This document shows positions 19,050 to 31,177 of a DNA stretch of 64,000 bases, one piece after another. The notes under the pieces were generated by a model. That model was not told the origin of the DNA and did not search any database. It saw only the letters and a list, made by a program, of their open reading frames with translations. Every line of letters begins with the position of its first letter. The stretch's first letter is position 1. Made by a program: the position numbers and the translations under genes. The stretch is from Ceratothoa steindachneri (Eukaryota > Arthropoda > Malacostraca > Isopoda > Cymothoidae), in assembly GCA_963969495.1 (NCBI GenBank), contig OZ018326.1, positions 156,056,900-156,120,899 on the forward strand. The letters are read 5' to 3'.

Positions 19050-21463
19050 AAATGAGACACAAGGTACCTAAAATGGAATTGTGTCTTGGGGAGGGGGGGG
19101 CACTAGGAGACCCTCCCTGAGGTGACCCACCCCAGATGGTAGGATCTTCATCTTCCATGTGGTCAAACCCAGCCTTGATGCCAAGCGCAGAACCTGAGTC
19201 CACCCTATGCAAGCTCCTCCTCAAACTGCTTGGATCACTGAGGCCTCATAAAGAGAGGATGGATCTCCTCCTCCAGTTGGCAGGGTTGGCAACCCCCCCC
19301 CCCCCAATTTTTGGGGAAAAAGCCCCCCAAAACCTGTTTTTTTTTTCAAAAAACAAACACTACAAGTATTAGAATAACATAGAAAAGAATAGCTATCTCT
19401 ATTTTTATATATTAATAATTAATTAGTTTAATATTATATTAAGGTAAGAACAGATAACTGATTAAGAATTGTGGGTACCCATGATAGCCATAACCTGTAG
19501 AAGGAGAGATGAATTATGAGTCAGTATCAGAGAAATAACCTTAATTTGATATATATTTGTTGAAGTTATATGCATAAATATGCATTTTGAATAAAATAAT
19601 AAGTAGCATTTCTTGATTAAAAAGGATTTTTTAATTTCACTTTATCCCCACCACCCTGCTGGCTGGTGCTCCTGTGATAGCCATTCCCCACCTTCCTCTC
19701 CTAAAAAGAAAAACAGGAAGAGGAAAAAGACTAAGGGCTCCTCTCCATCTGCGGGAGCCACAGGGATGGCCAGGTCTGCTGCTATTTCGATAAACGACCG
19801 AGACAAGATCACCATGTCCGGCTTTGGTACTTCCCTGGGTGGGGAGTCCAAGACTAAGATCAAAAGAGCAGAGCCTCAATTACATTGGTGCCCTCATTCA
19901 GAGATTACCTGGCATTATTGAGCCTGTTGGCTTCAAATTCTTTCTGGTTATTCGCTTGACTGATGGCAGCATGTTGACCAAGGGCAACATATCCATCAAA
20001 GCAGAGCACTAGCTAGCGTGATTGGTAGAAAACCGAAGGTGACCTGTTTGTTGAACAGGATGGGAACCTTCTGACGAATGTGTTGAATCCCTCCGAGGCA
20101 GCCATGATTAATGCCCTTCGGGTACTTGATGGCACGCCAGTAAATGTGATGCTACACTGGTGTCTTCCGCACGTCCCCCATTGAGAGCCTACTTGTTCAT
20201 ACTGGGGAGATGTCACTCACTCACTGCGCTGTGCACAGTGCTTTATTTGCCTTTGCAAGTGACCCCAGTGCCTCCCTCAGTCACCAACAGTTCTCACTGC
20301 ATCCACAGCTGATCTCAATGGTACCTAGGCCGACAAGAGATGCCAGTCATACCTAAACCCTTTGGGTTCTGTGATAGGAAACTTGTGCAAAAGCTTGATG
20401 TTTGTAGCTTTTTTCCCATTGGCACTTCGGGCTCTGCCCAGCATGCCACCCTGGATGGTATCACCTTTGACTATTTGTTGCCATGCCTCTGCTCCCAAAC
20501 TTCCACAGCGTAACACTTTGTGCCATGCTGTATTTGTGCCAGTGTATACAGATGGCTCCAAGTCCCAGGAGGTACTCAGTTTCCACACTATATCCCCTCT
20601 GTTTTAAGTCAGCAGGCCTCTACCAGGCACTGTGTCCGTCTTCATGGCCTAGCTGGTTGCAATACAGTGCTTGGTAGGAAGATAATGCGTTGTGCCTGGT
20701 CCAGAGACTGGATTGTGATCTATAGTTACTTACTAAATGCTTTGAGAGCTCTCGGGGCATTGGAATCTCCACACCCCGTGGTTCATGATATCCATGATGC
20801 CATGGTTGCTGCAAGCTGGATGGATATTGAGATTATCTTCTGCTGAGTTCCTGGACATGTGGGAATTGTGAGGAAAGAGTCCATGAGATCTGGGTGACCA
20901 GACCAGCATTTGGCTCTTCCTTACTCTGACTACATGTCAGGAATCAGGGCGGCCATGGGGAATTTAGAGTTGTGTACCATTGCGCCGTGACTGTTCCTAT
21001 GGACTTTTTCCCCAATGCTGCAATATCTTCAGGTCATCTTTAAATTGTGTATACTCGCATGATGCTCAGTCATTTGATGGATCGCTCACATGTACCCCAG
21101 ACTGTTCGGCACATTCTCATTGAATGTCCTAGTCTGGGTGATCTTCCTGCATCAGGATGAGCTGAGTTGCTACTGCTTGTCTCTTTTAGTCAGGATGGGT
21201 TTGTGTACACAGACTTGTGGACTATCAGATTTTGGGAAGGAGGCTGGCCTCTTCCCTTTTATTTGATTCTCTCTGTTGTAGATTGCATGTTCCTGCGCTG
21301 GGAGGTGGCACAGCTTCCTTCTCTTGCTTATTTTGTTTTTCTTATTTTTTTCCTTTGTTTTTGCATTTTTTTTTTAATATAGCCTAGTATTAGGTTGTAG
21401 TGTGATTATGGTGACTTTTTCCCTAGTAGGAAGTCACCAGATAGGCTCCTAAAAAAAAAAATA
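19050..21463 (+). mobile_element. I-like copy D, internally deleted, with hAT MITE
   Basis: ORF1 pieces at 19050-19280 and 19659-20160 are split by a MITE. The second piece holds the GPLIQRL-type domain (about 19880-20110). At about 20160 the copy jumps to the RT C-terminus (TCTTCCGCACGTCCCCCATT), losing about 3.6 kb. RNase H follows (VYTDGSKS at about 20538, YS.S at about 20720). The 3' UTR has a short GC-rich module, hairpin 1 (21381-21396), hairpin 2 (21410-21438) and an A tail ending at about 21463. Stops and frameshifts occur throughout; this copy is older than B. Confidence 0.8.
19281..19658. mobile_element. hAT-type MITE in ORF1 of copy D
   Basis: It starts CAGGGTTGGCAAC and ends CCACCCTG, and shares most of its 378 bp with the MITE at 45268-45617, including the ATTAGAATAACAT and GAATTGTGGGTACCCATGAT blocks. 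The flanking octamers CCAGTTGG and CTGGCTGG are an imperfect 8-bp target duplication. It has no coding capacity. Confidence 0.7.
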
Positions 21464-23109
21464 TCCTGCTAACTTAGTAATATCATTAGTAGCATTCTAC
21501 CTGTGGGACAATTTTGCCATACACACATTGAATTTTTTTGTGCAAACAGAAAGTGATATTATCGTTCCAGTTTTGGATACATCTTTTCAGCAAATTCACA
21601 CTACTTTCCTCCTAACTTTTTTAATTTAATTCAATGTTCTATGAAATGAAACTTAGACATGATCTGAGCTGCTGTGCGATTCTCATGGAATTTGAACAAG
21701 TATTTACAAGAAAAGTAGATTTTAATATTTTATTCTCTAGTTTTGGACTACTATACATTCTTAATTCTTCACATAAGTGACATATTGGGTTTTGTATGGG
21801 AATCAGCCATCCTCATTTGGTATCTTCTTCTTTAGGACTTGTGAAATTTTCTAAATGTTTGATTTAGTGCCTTTAATGTAATGACAAGATCACTTTGCCT
21901 CTAAACAAAAGGTGTGACAAGGAAGAATAATAGCTGATGATGATCAGAGGAATCAGTAAGGTAAAATGTCTAAGTTCAAGGTCACAAATTTGTTAGGCCA
22001 GCAGTGAAAAATGGGTAAAATTGACAATGGCAACCAGACTGGAACGCCACCAGTATAAACAGTTTTGCTGGTGCAAGACTTGCCTCTTCATAGCCTGTTG
22101 TGATAGGGTTAATTCTTTATAATACTGAGGTTCAGCACTGGCAGGTGAGGAGGATTACTTTCTTAATGATTGTAGCTCCCCAAAGTGGCTCTTAAATATT
22201 GGAGAAGTGGCTTAATTGGGTTCCACTTTTACCTTTGATGTTGGGTAGGGTGATACCTGCACATACTAGAGTTCTTATCACTTTTTTTCATAGGAATTAA
22301 AATTGAGATTGATTTCTGCACTTTTACTTTGTTACTTTAGAAGATTTTAATACGTTCCTAAATTCTAGATTTGGAATGACATTGGTCTCAGGGTCACAGA
22401 GATTACCCTTTGTTAAATGCTAAGCACTAGATAAAGTTTCACTAAATTTTGAAGATATATACCAATTTTACTGGACCTAGGAGGGGCTGCATGAATTTTC
22501 ATTTGGTACCAGAACACTGGAGCTAAAAGTTGATTTACCAATTTGGAAAGGCTTACTTCATAGAGGGAGTGTTCCTTTTAAATTGAAGCTAATGTATATA
22601 TCCAAGGGTTATTATTATTAATAGTTATCACTTCTTGCTTGTTTTAATTATTTTTTATTACTTCCTGCAATTATTTTTTTATGACTCGTATGTAACTTTC
22701 CTTTTAGCAAACTATTTGGACAAGATGCCCTCATTATTTTTTGCTTTATAGTTTTACTCAACTAGTTATAAATAATGCTTTCTAGAACAAACTCTGAGTG
22801 ATTATAACCCATGAAAAATGCTCCATTAAATGGAAAATGAAACACCAGAGTGAAGCTTGTATCAGCTTGTTGATAGAGGTTTGTGCTATGGGTTTTGAAA
22901 TCTTTTGAGATGTGCTTGATTATGTTGAGTAAGATGCTTCATGATTTTGGAGCTGTATTAACTACTGAAATGGGGCAGTATTAGAGGTTGTGAGTGATTG
23001 TTTTGGCTTAATGATGGCCATTATGTGGACAGAATTCCATGTTCGTAATAGAATTGTGTTTGAGGACTTTGAGAATTTTTGTTTATTCATTTTATACAAT
23101 TTCTGATAG
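21464..23109. other. CEP350 intron, no recognisable element
   Basis: AT-rich, apparently unique sequence after the copy D tail. It ends in a T-rich stretch with TTTCTGATAG acceptor (to 23109). I see no gene or repeat. Confidence 0.6.
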
Positions 23110-23286
23110 ATCCAATAAGAATATGGAAACAAATGGATTCGGTCTTTGCTCAGCAGGAAATAGTAGCTAATAGTATTAAACAAAAGTCTTCAGAGGCCAG
23201 TAAAGGGAAAGAAACAAAAGGAATGAATATGGATGAAGATAACTCTCTGCTCACAAGCTCAAAAAAGCAAAAGTTTACAATAAAAA
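23110..23286 (+). CDS. CEP350: CEP350 homologue, coding exon
   Basis: 177 bp, phase 1 in and phase 1 out, between TTCTGATAG and GTAAGT. Joined to the exon ending at 16753 it restores an Asp codon and reads DPIRIWKQMDSVFAQQEIVA, then a Lys/Ser-rich segment ending SSKKQKFTIK. It corresponds to the region just after the YKG...W motif of CEP350. No annotated domain. Intron lengths on either side are 6.4 and 11.7 kb, mostly transposons. Confidence 0.7.
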
Positions 23287-23517
23287 GTAAGTATTTGTAG
23301 TTTATATCTTCTCACTAGTTTGTTATAGTTTTTGTGTGATGCCTTGCCAATTTCTTAGTACAAGAACATATTCTAATTTGAATGGTTTCATCATTTAATT
23401 GGTATATATACTACTTTCCCAAAAGATCAGATTTTTATCACAACCTTTTCCATTTTATTTGCCAGAGAAAGTTCAAGGCGATTGGGATGAATAAAATGAG
23501 TTATCAGAAGATAAGTA

Positions 23518-23812
23518 CAGTAAACCCTCGATATAATGAACCTCAATATAACAAATTTGGGATATAACGAACCAAATTTCCTGGCCGAACTCCATGCTGC
23601 GACTCGCTGGCCCACTGCCCAGTCAGCTGTGAACATCGCACGGGACAGGTTGTTCTGGTGTTCTCTTCCTCCTCCTTCCTCTCTTCATGAGTGCTACTTA
23701 CTACTCCATAGAATGAACGAACTTAGTTCGTTATTTCCATCACTTTTAACGACCATCAGGTTTAACGAACGACCCCCCGCCCCATATAGTTTGTTATGTC
23801 GAGGGTTTGCTG
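23518..23812. mobile_element. Pogo/Tigger-like MITE
   Basis: 295 bp with terminal repeats CAGTAAACCCTCGATATAA (23518) and the complement of it at the right (TTATGTCGAGGGTTTGCTG, to 23812), flanked by TA. Internal ATAACGAACC and TTTAACGAACG motifs are typical of Tigger termini. No coding capacity. Confidence 0.8.
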
Positions 23813-23984
23813 TACCTAATTAACTGCAAATTTAAAAAAAATTGAAATGTACAAAATGATCTGAATGACAGTGGAAACAAATTTATATTGGAATATAATG
23901 ACTAAATTATCACCAGAAAATATGTGTACAATTTATAAGTAATTACTATTTAGTATGGAGACTATTATTCTCAATGATGCTTTG

Positions 23985-24780
23985 ACATTTACCATAGGAA
24001 TGGACCAACTGTTGACAGTCTTGTATAATAATTTGCTCCATTCATTTTGAAGAATTTCCCAGAGTTCTTGAACAGTTTTCAAGTTCCTTTCTCATGAGTG
24101 TCTTCCATATATTTTCAATGGGATTCAGGTCCAGACTTTGTACAGGCCAATTCATAAGTATTCTGCTCATTGTCCAGGAAGGTCTTCACTGATATGACCA
24201 TTATCCTGCATAAAAATTAACTGGTTCAGCTTTTGAGGCTCACAGTTAGGACAAAACATGCTTTTGCAGCAATTTCTTTTACCCTTGTTCAGTCACTGTA
24301 CCCTGTAAGTGCACATTACCCACTGATTTATACCTAAATCATGCCCCAGAACATAACACTTCTTCCTCCAAACTTCACACGCCTTTTTTGGGTGTAATCA
24401 ACAGACAATCTTTTGCCTGCTCTGTGATGAAGAAACCTGCCATCAGATCCAAACAAATTGAACTTATATTCCCAACTAAAGTGGACTCCCCTCCATTTGT
24501 CATCTGTCCATGTAATGTGCTTATTGGCAAATGCAAGATGAGCCTTTTTCTTCAGACTGATCAATATGGCTGGACTTCAAGTATGTGAGCGTGAAGATCG
24601 TCTTGCTCCAACTGTTTTACCACAGTCTGCCTAGAGACTGATGGCCAAAATTTCACTAATCTTTTGATAAACTGTTTCAGCCCTCTTAAAGTTTTCTTCC
24701 AGGGTTGCCTCCCCCCATCCTTTCCCATTGCAGACTTTCCCCAAATTAAGACACATTTAATCACTGGTTAAATTTTGTCT
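23985..24780 (-). pseudogene. Tc1-like transposase remnant
   Basis: On the minus strand: an N-terminal HTH part (VSRQTVVKQL at about 24640), then KKAHLAFANKHITWTDDKW (about 24490-24545) leading into FNLFGSDGRF and RVKFGGRSVMFWGMI (about 24334-24390), then degenerate NP.ENIW-like and tail blocks down to about 23985. Stops and frameshifts break the frame. Clear terminal repeats were not found. Confidence 0.75.
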
Positions 24781-24880
24781 TAGCAAGGTGATGAAGGCCT
24801 TGAAGGCAAGAGTGCATTGTACAGCAAACACCTCCTGCAAGTATACAGCCATTCCCATGAGGGTCTTCTCAGAGCCACAT
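24781..24880 (+). mobile_element. Small I-like ORF1 3' fragment next to LINE-like sequence
   Basis: GTATACAGCCATTCCCATGA at about 24841 matches the conserved end of ORF1 (CGTACGGCCATTCCCGTGAG in copy B at about 9088). The stretch before it (GGTGATGAAGGCCTTGAA) resembles the end of the LINE piece at about 18970. Too short for more. Confidence 0.4.
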
Positions 24881-25163
24881 CTCAATAGGCAAAGTGCTCA
24901 TGACTGTTCAGAAAACTCAGACGAAGAAGTGGATTTTTAAAGATATCTTGATAATGAAGAAAAAGCTAAGAAACATCAAAAGGTTTCTAATAAAAATGAA
25001 ACAGAAAAAGCTCATTTTAAGGAATTTAGGTCAAATGTTGAGAAAGCCTTAGAAAAAATTGAGAATATTGACCGGACACTAAAACTGAATGTTAAAGAAG
25101 CAATTAAATTGTATCCTTCAATAATACAACCAGTAGCAATCACAGTAATTGCTTTACCATCAC
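24881..25163 (+). other. Orphan coding-like segment with one stop
   Basis: One frame (codons from 24881) is open except for TAA at 24938-24940 and has a charged, AT-rich protein-like composition: NSDEEVDF, then RYLDNEEKAKKHQKVSNK and FRSNVEKALEKIENIDRTLK. I do not recognise it. It is unlike the GC-rich I-like element pieces on both sides. It could be a captured or pseudogenised host exon, or part of an unknown element. Confidence 0.35.
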
Positions 25164-28100
25164 CCCATAAGGGGCGCGGCGATATGTCATCCTGGCTGCC
25201 GTGCTGACGGGACCCAGCACCCCGTCCGACCCCAGCTTAGCGTCTTCTTCCTTCAGACACTTGTGTTTCCCCCCTGTTTCCTCGCTTTTCATACAACCTC
25301 TCCCACAACTTTCTCTGGTCAGCCTCTAATTTCACAGGATAGATGTTGACCTTCTCAGCCAACTATCCTGGATTGGGGCTGAGGGGGGAGGGGACAAGGT
25401 TCCCTAACCCCTGAGCTCCGGTTTGGGATGGTGGGTTTTAAACAACCTGCTTCATCCCTACCCATACCTTCTTCACATTCCCTTTCCTTCTCACTTCACC
25501 ATATATTTTTCTTTTACGCCATGCCCATGGTGGATCCGCTATGCTGACAGGCTGCCAGGTCACCACCAGGTGGGAGGGGGGAGCCTTAAATGGTGGCACC
25601 TGGCTCTGCCAGGCCTGTACGCACCCCTTGCAGAGTGGGCTACTGAAAAAGAGGGTCACCATGCCCATGAATGAAAACTTACAAAAACAAAAATCTCTTC
25701 CCATCTCTCCTTTAAGAACGACGGAGCCACCCTCAGGCAGCTTCACAGAGAAAATGGAGGTCCCTCCCCCCCTGTAGTTTCCCAGGGGATCCTCCATAAC
25801 TTTTCAACCGGAGAGGAGGCTTACTCCTCTCCAGTGCCAATGGGTGCAGGGGACTTCCCCTCACCCCCTTCCTTGGAATCACCACGTGACTTCATCTCAA
25901 ATCAGGCAGTCCTGCCTTTGCTTTCACAGGGGACTGCCAGGAAAGCCAGCAGGCAGCCCATAACGGGCCACTCCTAGTTGAAGCGGCTTGGTAAGGCAAA
26001 CCCCCTTAGAGGGGAAATGGAAGAAAGGCCCCACCAGCCGCTTCCCTTTCCCTCTGCCTCCAAATATTAAATCTAGTGTGAGTGAAGACCTATGCTTCCC
26101 CAAATAACATTGGCAAAACTGTCATGGAGGGGGATGGCAATATGGAGGCCTTCCCCTGAGATAGACATGCTCTCTGACGCAGCGCAGCCCAGCCTCAGAA
26201 GGTGAGGCCTTCCATAGGGGCAGATTCGGGCTCAGCATCAAACACCGAGCCCGATTCTGCTCCTGTGCGGGGCCCTCGCCAAAAGAGTCAGGCTGCTAAG
26301 ACATCAAGAGCAGTGGAGGGATCTCCTCCAGTCGGTGCTCCCATGAATGCTGGGACCTTTGCCATCTCGGCGAAGGACCTTGCAGAGGCCGGCCCATCTG
26401 GCATGGCAGCTCCTGCTGGGGGAGGAGAGAAGCGGGTCCATTCCCTGCCCTCAACTCCTAAAAAGAAAAGGACCAAAAAGACTCAGGTACTCTTATCCCT
26501 CCACGGGGATAGATGAGGCCGCTAACACCTTGAACGCGACCAAGCCAAAAGTGCGCAGAGCAAAGCCTCGATTATGTCGCGGCGACCCCTCATTCAGAGG
26601 TTACCTGGCATTTTTTAGCCTGCTGGCTTCAAACGCTTCTTAGTTATTCACTCCACTGATGGCAGCATGTTGGCAAAGGGCAACATGATCCATCAGAGGA
26701 GAGCTTTAACTGGTATAATTGGTAGAGAGCCGAAGGTGACCCACTTTTCAGACGGGAGCCTTCTGGCGAATGCAGCGGATCCCTCTGAGGCGGCCAAGAT
26801 AAGTGCTCTTCGGACAATTGATGACACCCCGATGAGTGTGACGCCGCACTCTACCATGAACTTTGTGAAAGGAGTAGTTTATGCAAGGGAACTCGTAGAC
26901 TACTCCATAGAAGATATCACTCAAGAGCTGGATGACTATGGGGCAGTCATGGTCGAGTATGTGATGAGAAAACAGAGAGGGGCCTCGAGACCCACCCCTA
27001 TACTCATCATCACGTTTGACTGTGACAAGCTCCCTGAGTTGGGGACAAGGCCTTGCTGATCTGATCAAAGAGCTTGAGATAGGTGTCCTAAATGTGGATG
27101 AGTTTACGCATCACTGCCTGAGAACCGCTTCATTTTCTTGCATTGATCTATCTTTGTGCTCTTCAGATGCACAGCCTGATTTTGATTGGGGGTGGTCAAT
27201 GACCTCCATGGTAGTGATCACTTTCCAATTCAAATATCATTTTCAGGGCAACTGCCGCCTGAGAATCCACTTTGGTGGTGCTTGGCGCAGGCGCGGTGGC
27301 CTGCATTTCAGGAAATGACTGAATTCTCTATCTCAGTCGAGGAGTTAAGGTCGGTAAATGAGGCCGTTGAGTTCTTCTCCGGCAACCACTCCCATGGTGG
27401 TCGGCTGAGTGTGAGGCGGCCCTCAAACAGATGCGCTATAAGCCCCGGCAGAATGATTTCACTGTCGCTGAATTTTGTCGGGTTAGGGCTAGGTTCCGGT
27501 ATATTTAAAAGCACACTTTCTCTGCATTCTCTAGGCGGGATGCTGCTCCGCCAGCATTCAATGCACATCCTGATGTCGCGGAAGGCCGCCAACTGGACTC
27601 TACCTCCAGAAGCGGAGAACCCTTCAATGACAAGTTCACTGTGAGTGAGTTGCGTTCTGCTCTTGCTTAGTGCACGGACACTGCCCATGGTCCTGACAAT
27701 GCCCCCTACGCCATGCTTTGAGACCTAGGTGAGCGAGGCATGGCCTTTCTCTTAGGGTTGTTCAACAGGATCTGGGTGGAGGGTCTCCTCCCAGATTCAG
27801 GGTGAATCGCTACTGTGCTCACCTTTCTCAAACCGTGGAGAGATCACTCTACTCCGGCCGGTTTCCGCCCAATCTCTCTAACCTCTTGCGTGTGCAAGTT
27901 AATCAAGAAATTAGTAAATATTAGATTATCCTTTTTTCTGGACAGTGGAGGCCATCTGTCTTCTGCACAGTGCGGCTTCTGCAAGTTCCAATCTATATCA
28001 GATGCTCTGCTCTGACTGGAAAATGCCATCTGCGAGGCCTTCCTTCTCTTCCTATGCCGAAGCACACAGGTTTCGGTTTTCCTTGGCCAAGACTAAGGTG

Positions 28101-29873
28101 GTGCACTTCTGCCGCCATCCACGGCTCCACCCTGGCCCAGACTTGTTTCTTAATGGGGACGCCTGGAAGTGGTTGAATCGTACCGTTTCCTTGGTCCTGT
28201 ATTTGACAGATGCCTCACCTGGGAAGCTCATATTCGCAGCCTTATGGTCTCTTGTACTCGCGCCATGGATATTCTCCTTTTCGCGACTTTCAGCGCTTGG
28301 GGCGCTGATTCGACTACTGCCTTACTTTTTTATCGATCCTTTGTTCGTTTGAAGCTCGACTAAGGATGCGAGTTTTATGCATCCGCAGCCGAACGTGTAT
28401 TACGGAAGGTTGGCTCGATCCACCACACCGGCCTTCGCCTGGCGACCGGTACCTTCCGCATTTCCCCCATTGAGAGGCTACTATTCGATGCTGGGGAGAT
28501 GCCACTCGCTATACGCCGTGTACAGTGCATCATTCGCCTGTACGCGCGAGCCCGGCGCCTTCCTCAGTCGCCAAAAGCTCTCACTGCATCCGCACCTGAT
28601 TTCGACGGTGCCGATGCTGCCGAGAGACGCCAGTCATACCCTTTGGGTTTAGGTCCAGGAAACTCCTTCGAGAGTTAGGTATATCTCTCAGGCCGGTGGC
28701 GCCCTTGATTCTGCCTAGTACGCCACCCTGGAGGCTACCACATTTGGCTATTTATCGCCACGCCTCTGCTCCCAAAGCTTGTACAGCGGCGGGAGTATTG
28801 CGTTCAACCTTTTTGGAGCACACCTCGTGTGACGCTGGAACCGTGCCAGTGTTTACAGATGGCTCCAAGTCCGAAGAGGGGGTCGGCTTCCAGCGCCGGG
28901 GCTCTGCCAGGCGCTGCATCTGTCTTCACGGCCGAGCTGGTGGCAATACATCACTCGGTACGGGAGATTACGCGACGTGCCCGGTTCGGAGACAGGATTG
29001 TGATCTATAGCGACTCACAAAGCGCCCTGAGTGCTCTCGGGTCATTGGAATCTCCGCCTTGCCTGTTTCGCGATATCCATGACGCCACGGTTTTGGCGAG
29101 ACGGGCGGATGTCGCGATTATCATCCTGCAGGGTTCCTGGACATCTAGGATTTGCGGGGAATGAGCGTGCAAATGAGGGTGCCAAAGAGTCTGCGACCGG
29201 ACCAGCGTTTCGCTCTTCCTCACACCGACTACATGGCAGGAATACGGCAGCTCTTCTGGCTGCTTGGCAAAGAATTTGGGAGATGGTCGAAGGGAACTTA
29301 AAGTTGCGTGCCATTACGCCGCGACTGTCCCATGGACCTACCCCCCAATGACACAAGGCTTCAGGTTGCTTTCTGTCGTCTCCTAATTGGGCACACTCGC
29401 GGGACGCACCGCCATTTGATGGAGCGATCGCCAGCGCCCTACTGTGAAGACTACGTTGTCCCCGAGACTGTTTGGCACATTCTTGTTGAATGTCCCAGTC
29501 TGGGCGATCTTCGCGCACGTTACCTGTCCCGATACCGGGATGGGCGAGGTCACTACCGCCTGTCCCTTGTACTCGGGACGAGTGCGTGCTCATTGACTGG
29601 TAGACCAATAGACTTTTGGGGGGAGGCCGGCCTTCTCCCTTTTTTTAACATTTTTTTTGTCATTGTTGTTTTCTTTGTAGGTCGCACACTCCTTAGCTGG
29701 GGGGAGGGGGACCTCCCCCCGAAGCCGGAGCTTTCTTCCTAATTGTTATCTCCCGTTTTTATCGTTGTTTATTTTTTTCAAATTTTTATTTTAAAGTAGC
29801 TTAGAGCTAGGCTGTTTGTTTGCAGCGACTTATGTCAAAATGGGCAGTTGCCAGATAGCCCCTTTAAAAAAAA
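25164..29873 (+). mobile_element. I-like copy E, with several internal deletions
   Basis: It starts at the conserved 5' terminus (CCCC-ATAA-GGGG, 25174 region) and has the full 5' UTR and the ORF1 start (GGGTCACCATG at about 25652-25662). ORF1 runs to about 27035 and then jumps into the endonuclease (GGGGACAAGGCC). It has endonuclease to about 27515, an RT part to about 28045, another deletion that removes RT motifs A-C, RNase H (VFTDGSKS at about 28852; YSDSQS at about 29007), a 3' UTR with GC-rich module (about 29680-29740), hairpin 1 (29798-29813), hairpin 2 (29824-29852) and an A tail to about 29873. The tail is followed directly by copy F. Confidence 0.85.
25664..27035 (+). pseudogene. 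ORF1 remnant of copy E
   Basis: Begins MPMNENLQKQKSLPISP at the conserved start and is broken by frameshifts. The Pro/Ser region, the basic PKKKRTKKTQ stretch (about 26455-26485) and the folded domain (from 26580: PLIQRL...; then RRALTGIIGREPKVTHFSDG) are recognisable. The zinc knuckles are lost in the deletion at about 27035. The frame shifts show it is not functional. Confidence 0.75.
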
Positions 29874-30376
29874 AATGGAGAACCTTTCAATGACAGGTTT
29901 ATATTGTGAGTTGCATTCAGCTCTAACTTCTTTCATGGACACTTCCCCTGCTCTGGATGATACCCTGTATGCTATGCCTTGACACCTAGGTGATCGAGGC
30001 GTGGCCTTTCTGTTAGATTTGTTCAACTGGATCTGGACAGAGGGTATCCTGCCAGGCTCCTTGCAAATGGCTACTGTGCTTGCTTTTCACAAACCAGGGA
30101 GAGGTCACTCTACCCCAGCCAGTTTCTTCCCAATCTCTCTAACCTCCTGTATGTCCAAAATGATGGAGAAATTTGTAAATGTTAGACTAGCCTTTTTCCT
30201 GGACAGCAGAGGCCACCTGTCTTACGCACAGTGTGGCTTCTGCAAGTTCCACTCTGTCAGATGCTCTGCTCTGAATGAAAAATGCCATCTGTGAGACCTT
30301 CCTTTGTAGCCAGCCCTACACCATGGTGTTTTTCCATCTGGAGCAGGCTTATGATATTGTGGCGGGATACAATGTA
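29874..30376 (+). mobile_element. I-like copy F, left piece (RT N-terminal part)
   Basis: Starts within ORF2 (TGGAGAACCTTTCAATGACA, equivalent to about 10425 in B) immediately after the copy E tail. It includes the RT block GVAFLLDLFNWIW (about 29998) and a degenerate motif A (VFFHLEQAYDI at about 30327-30357). It is interrupted at about 30376 by a Penelope-like element and resumes at about 33451. The abrupt start is a 5' truncation or a template-switch product. Confidence 0.8.
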
Positions 30377-31085
30377 CCTCCCACACCTTTTTCACTAGGG
30401 TTGGGAAAACAAAAGTCCACTTCTGGCAGCATAGGAGACAGATACACAACTTCCCACTTTAGCTAATTAATTTACCCAATAAAATTTCCAACAGAAAATA
30501 ATCAATATTTACAAAATACAAAAATAAATTTGTGAGAGAGACAACGCTGTTGCCCTAATGGCAAGACAAAAGGATATGGAGATCCAAAGACTACATCAGC
30601 CTTACAATAACTGTCCAAGTTACAGAATGTACAACAAAAAAATTTTATCTTGCTTTCTTCAATCCTCGGAAGGGAGTGGGAAATGGGAGGATAAGATGCC
30701 TTTCGCACGAACTGCCAAACTGGCTCTGCCTTCCACTCGAGTGTCTTGGGGCATCCCCCTTACACAATTGGCTGAGCTGGTGGAGCCAAATTGACCTAAT
30801 GGTCAGAGTATCTTTGGGTGCAAGTCAAGAATGAGCTCCAGGGGCTTGCCAAAAATTACCCAAGCACTGGAGTAAGGTCAGCCAACTGGACCCCCAAAAA
30901 ACTGGCTTGAAAGGCTGGATCAGGATGCCGAACAAATAAGTATTGCGACTGGTAGCGAAGTAGTTAAGACTTTTGACAATAAAAAGTAAGTCTTTGAGCC
31001 TGGTTAGTGACAAAAGTGGCTCCAATTTAGGAATCTCTTTGAGAATTTACAAAATATATATCCTGCAAAAAGAGAAAAACTTTAG

Positions 31086-31109
31086 ATCATATATATATAT
31101 ATATATATT
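31086..31109. repeat. Short (TA)n run
   Basis: About ten TA units left of the mariner, within the Penelope-like insert. Confidence 0.9.
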
Positions 31110-31177
31110 AAATGAATAACTCACAAAGTAGCACGTGAGGTTCATAATGAATGCAATGTCCCACAGGAAAAATGAAA

